The notes under the pieces are model-generated. The model saw only the letters and a list, made by a program, of their open reading frames with translations. It had not been told where the DNA came from and searched no databases. Shown one piece after another: positions 60,601-64,000 of a stretch of 64,000 nucleotides of DNA. Position 1 is the first letter of the stretch; every line of letters starts with the position of its first letter. The position numbers and the translations under genes were made by a program. Source of the stretch: Entomomonas sp. E2T0 (GTDB lineage: Bacteria > Pseudomonadota > Gammaproteobacteria > Pseudomonadales > Pseudomonadaceae); assembly GCF_025985425.1 (NCBI RefSeq), contig NZ_CP094972.1, positions 2,604,001 to 2,668,000 of the forward strand, given 5' to 3'.

Positions 60601-61128
60601 TTATTTAATAATGCCACAAGCAAAACGTCCACCGCCACCACCTAAAGGCATTGGATGATCACTATTATTATCGCCACCGGCATGAATCATTAGTGCTGTA
60701 TTTTTAATTTCCTCTAACTTTTTAATACGTGGCGCTAATACTGGATAAGTTGCTGTACCATCTTGAGCAACATAGAGTGGTGGTACATCACCTAAATGTC
60801 CCTCTTTATCATAAGGGCCTAAATGTTTACTTGTTTTGTTAGGGTCAAAATGCCCACCCGCTGCTAAAGCAGCTTGCATTTTGCCATCTTTCTCAGCTGG
60901 CTCACAACTAGCTTTTTCATGGATATGAAAACCACGCATACCTGCTGGTTGCAATCCTTTTAAATGGGGTGTAAATAGTAAACCATATTCTGTTTCAGTA
61001 ATAGTTACAGTACCGATTGAATCACCTACCCCTTTTTCTGTTGTTAAGTACATAGGTACTTCGATACTAGCAGCATGTGCTTGCAATGCTAATAATCCAC
61101 CCATAATAAGTGTTAAAGTTGTTTTCAT
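60601..61128 (-). CDS. sodC: Periplasmic Cu/Zn superoxide dismutase
   Basis: 175 aa with a 19-residue signal peptide ending AHA. Copper ligands lie in [10 protein letters not shown] and in the C-terminal [14 protein letters not shown]. Zinc ligands lie in [20 protein letters not shown]. The C-terminal [11 protein letters not shown] supplies the disulfide cysteine partner of the one in KASC. It removes superoxide in the periplasm, complementing the cytoplasmic catalase. An AAGGAGA site precedes the ATG. Confidence 0.95.
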   Translation of the reverse strand: MKTTLTLIMGGLLALQAHAASIEVPMYLTTEKGVGDSIGTVTITETEYGLLFTPHLKGLQPAGMRGFHIHEKASCEPAEKDGKMQAALAAGGHFDPNKTSKHLGPYDKEGHLGDVPPLYVAQDGTATYPVLAPRIKKLEEIKNTALMIHAGGDNNSDHPMPLGGGGGRFACGIIK

Positions 61129-61216
61129 TATTATCTCCTTTATTTTATTTAAGAATCTATCCTAAAAGATTTAGATTTAGATTTAAATTGTAATATACAT
61201 TAGGCTGATAAAAATA

Positions 61217-62206
61217 TTAAGCAATAGCTAAATCTGTATTGGCCTTACTTAACTCATCATGTAATTTAATAATTTCAGCTACTTTATCATCTACTGTAGC
61301 GTTTCCTATACTTTTAATAAAACGACAGGCTGCAAAATCTTTCGCTTTATTACTGTACTCCTTCACCCAATCTTCACGAATGGTCAAATATTGTTCCTTA
61401 ATTGGCCAATTTCCTGATTGAGGAGTAATATGTTGATTCATATTAATTCGCCAAGGCTTAGGAGTTACCCTTGCTCTAAAACACTGTTGATTTTTACACA
61501 TTCTTGCATATACAGGATCAACATCCATTAATTTAAAAAACAAATCTACTTCTGAATCATTGGGCTGCATTGTCTTATGAGTAATTAGTAAGCGTAATCC
61601 AGCTGGAGTCTCATAGACTCTTACTCCCCATTTTGGATATTTTTCTAAAAATAACTCTATCTTTTTTAAATGATCATCTATGATTTTACTATTGTTATGT
61701 TCAATAGGTTTTTCCAGTTTTTTTCTTATTTTATTAGTTATAAATAGTAAACAGAATAATCCAGTAAATAAAACAGCTGCTTCATAGTATCCTTTTAATA
61801 AACTAACTATAAAAGCTATTGAAAAAATAAAATATAAAAGCGGTGATAAGCAACTGCCCTCTATTGAAAAATCGCCGTCAAAATCAATATCCGCAAACAT
61901 AACATCAGGTGTATTTAAACACAGTGCACCATAACTATTTCTAGTAATTACTACATCATTATGCCTACTAATCACCTGTTCTCTAATAGGTAAGCCATCC
62001 GCACCATTATAGTATATTTTTTTCTCACGGAATGTAATTAATTTACCTGCTAACCAATCATTCAGAGCATCATCAGCACGCTTTTGAGCTTCTAATTGAG
62101 CATCTTCTTGATTAATATCAGACCAACCAAAACGTTTGATGGTAACTTTTCGACTACCTTCTTTATATTTAATAATAGCTTCTGCCCAATAATTAGGTAC
62201 TATCAT
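61217..62206 (-). CDS. Unknown protein with central membrane hairpin, coupled to efflux gene
   Basis: 329 aa from the ATG at 62206, which follows AAGGA and lies 2 bases after the stop of the upstream efflux gene; a GTG at 62212 overlaps it. Two helices (about 122-157) split the protein. The part before them ends VMFADIDFDGDF (D106, D108, D110). The part after holds WGVRVYETPAGLRLLITH and CFRARVTPKPWR. Conserved hypotheticals carry the second pair of motifs. The DxD followed by a Gly-x-x-x-x-x-x-His pattern recalls archaeo-eukaryotic primase folds, but this is speculation. No function assigned. Confidence 0.65.
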   Translation of the reverse strand: MIVPNYWAEAIIKYKEGSRKVTIKRFGWSDINQEDAQLEAQKRADDALNDWLAGKLITFREKKIYYNGADGLPIREQVISRHNDVVITRNSYGALCLNTPDVMFADIDFDGDFSIEGSCLSPLLYFIFSIAFIVSLLKGYYEAAVLFTGLFCLLFITNKIRKKLEKPIEHNNSKIIDDHLKKIELFLEKYPKWGVRVYETPAGLRLLITHKTMQPNDSEVDLFFKLMDVDPVYARMCKNQQCFRARVTPKPWRINMNQHITPQSGNWPIKEQYLTIREDWVKEYSNKAKDFAACRFIKSIGNATVDDKVAEIIKLHDELSKANTDLAIA

Positions 62207-62208
62207 TA

Positions 62209-63618
62209 TCACTCTTCCTTAGTTAACTTTGTTATATCCCATCCGCCACCAATAGCAGCAATTAATTTAACACTTGCTGTTAGTTGATTACCTAATAAGG
62301 TAATACCTGTTCTCTCCGTATTCAATGCAGAATATTGGGCTGTTGCCACATTAAGATAATCAATCATACCTGCTTCATATTGATTGGTAATTAGCTGTAA
62401 TGACTCCTTCGCTGAATCTGTGGCTTCTTTCTGAACAATGGCCTCTTGTTCCATAATATAAAGTTGTACAAGATAATCCTCTACCTCTTTAAAACCATTT
62501 AATACCGTTTGTCGATAGTTAGCTACTTTCTCATCATAAGCTGCTTCAGCTTGCTCATAACGAGAACGAATTAAACCACCATCAAACAATGTCATAGCAA
62601 ACTTTGGTCCTAATGACCAATAACGATTTGGACTATTAATCCAATGACTAAAACTATTACTGGAATATCCTGCACCCGCTGATAAGGTTAAATCTGGAAA
62701 CCACGCAGCTTTTGCTACACCTATTTGAGCATTGGCAGAAATAACTTGTTGCTCGGCAGAAGCAATATCTGGCCTACGTTCTAATAACTGGGAAGGTAGA
62801 ACCTTAGGCACAACGGGTAATGGTGGAACTTTATAGGTTGCTTTAATACTAAAATTAGCAGGTGCTTCACCAATTAATACAGCAATCGCATGCTCTAGTT
62901 GTGCTCGTTGGTATTTAATATCAATTGCCTGTGCTTCAGTATTTTTAAGCTGTGTTCTAGCCTGTGTCATATCAGACTTAACAACCATTCCTGCATTATA
63001 TTGATTCTCTGTTAATGTGAGAGATTTTCTATAAGCTTCTACTGTATGATCCAACAACTGTTGATGGATATCCATAATTCTAAGTTGCAAATAAGTTTGT
63101 GCTAACTCAGACTGCAAACTAAGCTTTGCAGCAGCTAAATCTGCTTGGCTACCTTGTGCATCTGCCTTAGCAGACTCAACTTGACGACGAATTTTGCCCC
63201 AAATATCTAGTTCCCAAGAGGCAGAAGGACCTAAGTCATAACTATCAGTTACTGTATTGCCTTTACCTTGCTGTGCCCTGGTAGAGTTAACATTAGCAGA
63301 TACTGTTGGGAAATAAGCTGCTCTAGCACCTTTCACTAAAGCAATAGCTTGCCGATAACGCGCCTCATATTGTGCTAAATTTTGGTTAGCCATTAATAGT
63401 TTTTGTTGCAGCTGATTTAACTCAACATCGTTATACAAGGTCCACCAACTTTCTGGTAAAGTTGTATTTGCAGGGGTAGCCAACTTCCACCCTTCAACCT
63501 GCTTAAAATCAGCTGATTGCGCTGTGGATGGTCGTTGATAATCAGGACCAATGGCACAGCCTGCCAATACACCTACCAATACAATTGATAACGTTTTTAT
63601 ATAAAATCTTTGGTTCAT
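62209..63618 (-). CDS. RND efflux outer membrane lipoprotein (NodT/OprM family)
   Basis: 469 aa outer-membrane channel of a tripartite pump. The lipobox is LAGC (C21). The two OEP repeats give long helices with [22 protein letters not shown] and [20 protein letters not shown]. Its start overlaps the end of the permease gene by 4 bases, so the pump operon is translationally coupled. Exported substrates unknown. Confidence 0.93.
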   Translation of the reverse strand: MNQRFYIKTLSIVLVGVLAGCAIGPDYQRPSTAQSADFKQVEGWKLATPANTTLPESWWTLYNDVELNQLQQKLLMANQNLAQYEARYRQAIALVKGARAAYFPTVSANVNSTRAQQGKGNTVTDSYDLGPSASWELDIWGKIRRQVESAKADAQGSQADLAAAKLSLQSELAQTYLQLRIMDIHQQLLDHTVEAYRKSLTLTENQYNAGMVVKSDMTQARTQLKNTEAQAIDIKYQRAQLEHAIAVLIGEAPANFSIKATYKVPPLPVVPKVLPSQLLERRPDIASAEQQVISANAQIGVAKAAWFPDLTLSAGAGYSSNSFSHWINSPNRYWSLGPKFAMTLFDGGLIRSRYEQAEAAYDEKVANYRQTVLNGFKEVEDYLVQLYIMEQEAIVQKEATDSAKESLQLITNQYEAGMIDYLNVATAQYSALNTERTGITLLGNQLTASVKLIAAIGGGWDITKLTKEE

Positions 63619-64000
63619 GCTGTTTCTCCCGAGACATCATGAGCATTTTTTTTGGGGTGACGACGACGCCACCAATTACTTAAGCTGTCAAAATATAAAT
63701 AAACCACAGGTGTGGTATATAAAGTTAATAATTGACTCAAAATCAAACCACCAACAATTGTGATACCTAACGGTTGACGCATCTCTGCACCCTCTGCACC
63801 ACCCAACATTAAAGGTACTGCACCTAAGATAGCAGCCATTGTAGTCATTAAAATAGGTCTAAACCTTAGAATACTAGCCTCTTGAATAGAAGTTCGTGAA
63901 TCCATACCTTGTTCTCGTTCAAATTGCAAAGCAAGATCAATCATTAAAATAGCATTTTTCTTAACAATACCAATTAATAAAAATAGCCCCAATAATGAAA
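63615..64000 (-). CDS. RND efflux inner membrane permease, C-terminal part (MdtB/MdtC-like)
   Basis: Partial: the last 128 or so codons of a transporter of about 1030 residues; the frame stays open to the window edge. [23 protein letters not shown] and [22 protein letters not shown] are the conserved end-of-repeat segments of HAE1-family permeases, closest to MdtB/MdtC (MuxB/MuxC in Pseudomonas). The next gene overlaps by 4 bases. Confidence 0.92.
   Translation of the reverse strand, partial: SLLGLFLLIGIVKKNAILMIDLALQFEREQGMDSRTSIQEASILRFRPILMTTMAAILGAVPLMLGGAEGAEMRQPLGITIVGGLILSQLLTLYTTPVVYLYFDSLSNWWRRRHPKKNAHDVSGETA

Overview
The window is a dense stretch of chromosome from an AT-rich gammaproteobacterium (GC content in the high 30s percent by eye). 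Several gene orders match the Pseudomonadaceae: bioB-bioF-bioH-bioC, sdhCDAB-sucAB-lpd-sucCD, queA-tgt-yajC-secD-secF, and tesA divergent from a ybbA/ybbP-like ABC pair followed by greB. Low GC combined with this synteny suggests an Entomomonas-like relative of Pseudomonas. That placement is inference; no rRNA gene is present to confirm it.

Layout. 1-3747 (minus): biotin operon with a promoter/operator-like palindrome. 4103-5548: catalase. 5600-7639 (minus): a small secreted protein, an orphan MqsA antitoxin with its operator, and two tandem membrane-anchored proteins. 7775-11032: an untracked 32-aa membrane ORF, ampE, dcd, rnz and a frameshifted GNAT acetyltransferase. 11216-22543 (minus): succinate dehydrogenase, 2-oxoglutarate dehydrogenase and succinyl-CoA synthetase genes, with hairpins at the internal junctions. 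22853-28275 (minus): SecDF-YajC and the queuosine enzymes Tgt and QueA. 28373-36894: envelope genes (membrane hydrolase, MORN-like repeat protein, OmpA-like lipoprotein, DUF1287 protein, L,D-transpeptidase, TesA) interrupted by miaE, a SMI1/KNR4 gene and lhgO. 37256-44627 (plus): the ABC pair, greB, comF, minCDE and an RluA-type synthase. 44806-52540 (plus): small membrane and Sel1-repeat proteins, hybrid cluster protein hcp, a DUF2946 gene and a four-gene cytochrome bd operon (cydP-cydA-cydB-cydX). 52703-58883 (mostly minus): a HAD phosphatase, hemG, speE, a ferredoxin-globin-zinc-ribbon fusion and a large secreted clan GH-A-like glycosidase. 59084-64000: HdeD, a DUF1275 protein, periplasmic SodC and the end of an RND efflux operon that runs off the right edge.

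Together the genes describe an aerobic or microaerobic cell with a full oxidative TCA branch, an E. coli-type bd oxidase, nitrosative and oxidative stress defences (Hcp, catalase, SodC, possibly the globin fusion) and de novo biotin synthesis. No IS element, prophage, CRISPR array, tRNA or rRNA was seen. The most unusual items are the ferredoxin-globin fusion, the MqsA operator without an mqsR gene, a strong leader hairpin whose loop can pair with the ybbA ribosome-binding site, long inverted repeats upstream of hcp and the DUF2946 gene, an unknown membrane protein translationally coupled to an efflux operon, and a MinC with a greatly lengthened linker.
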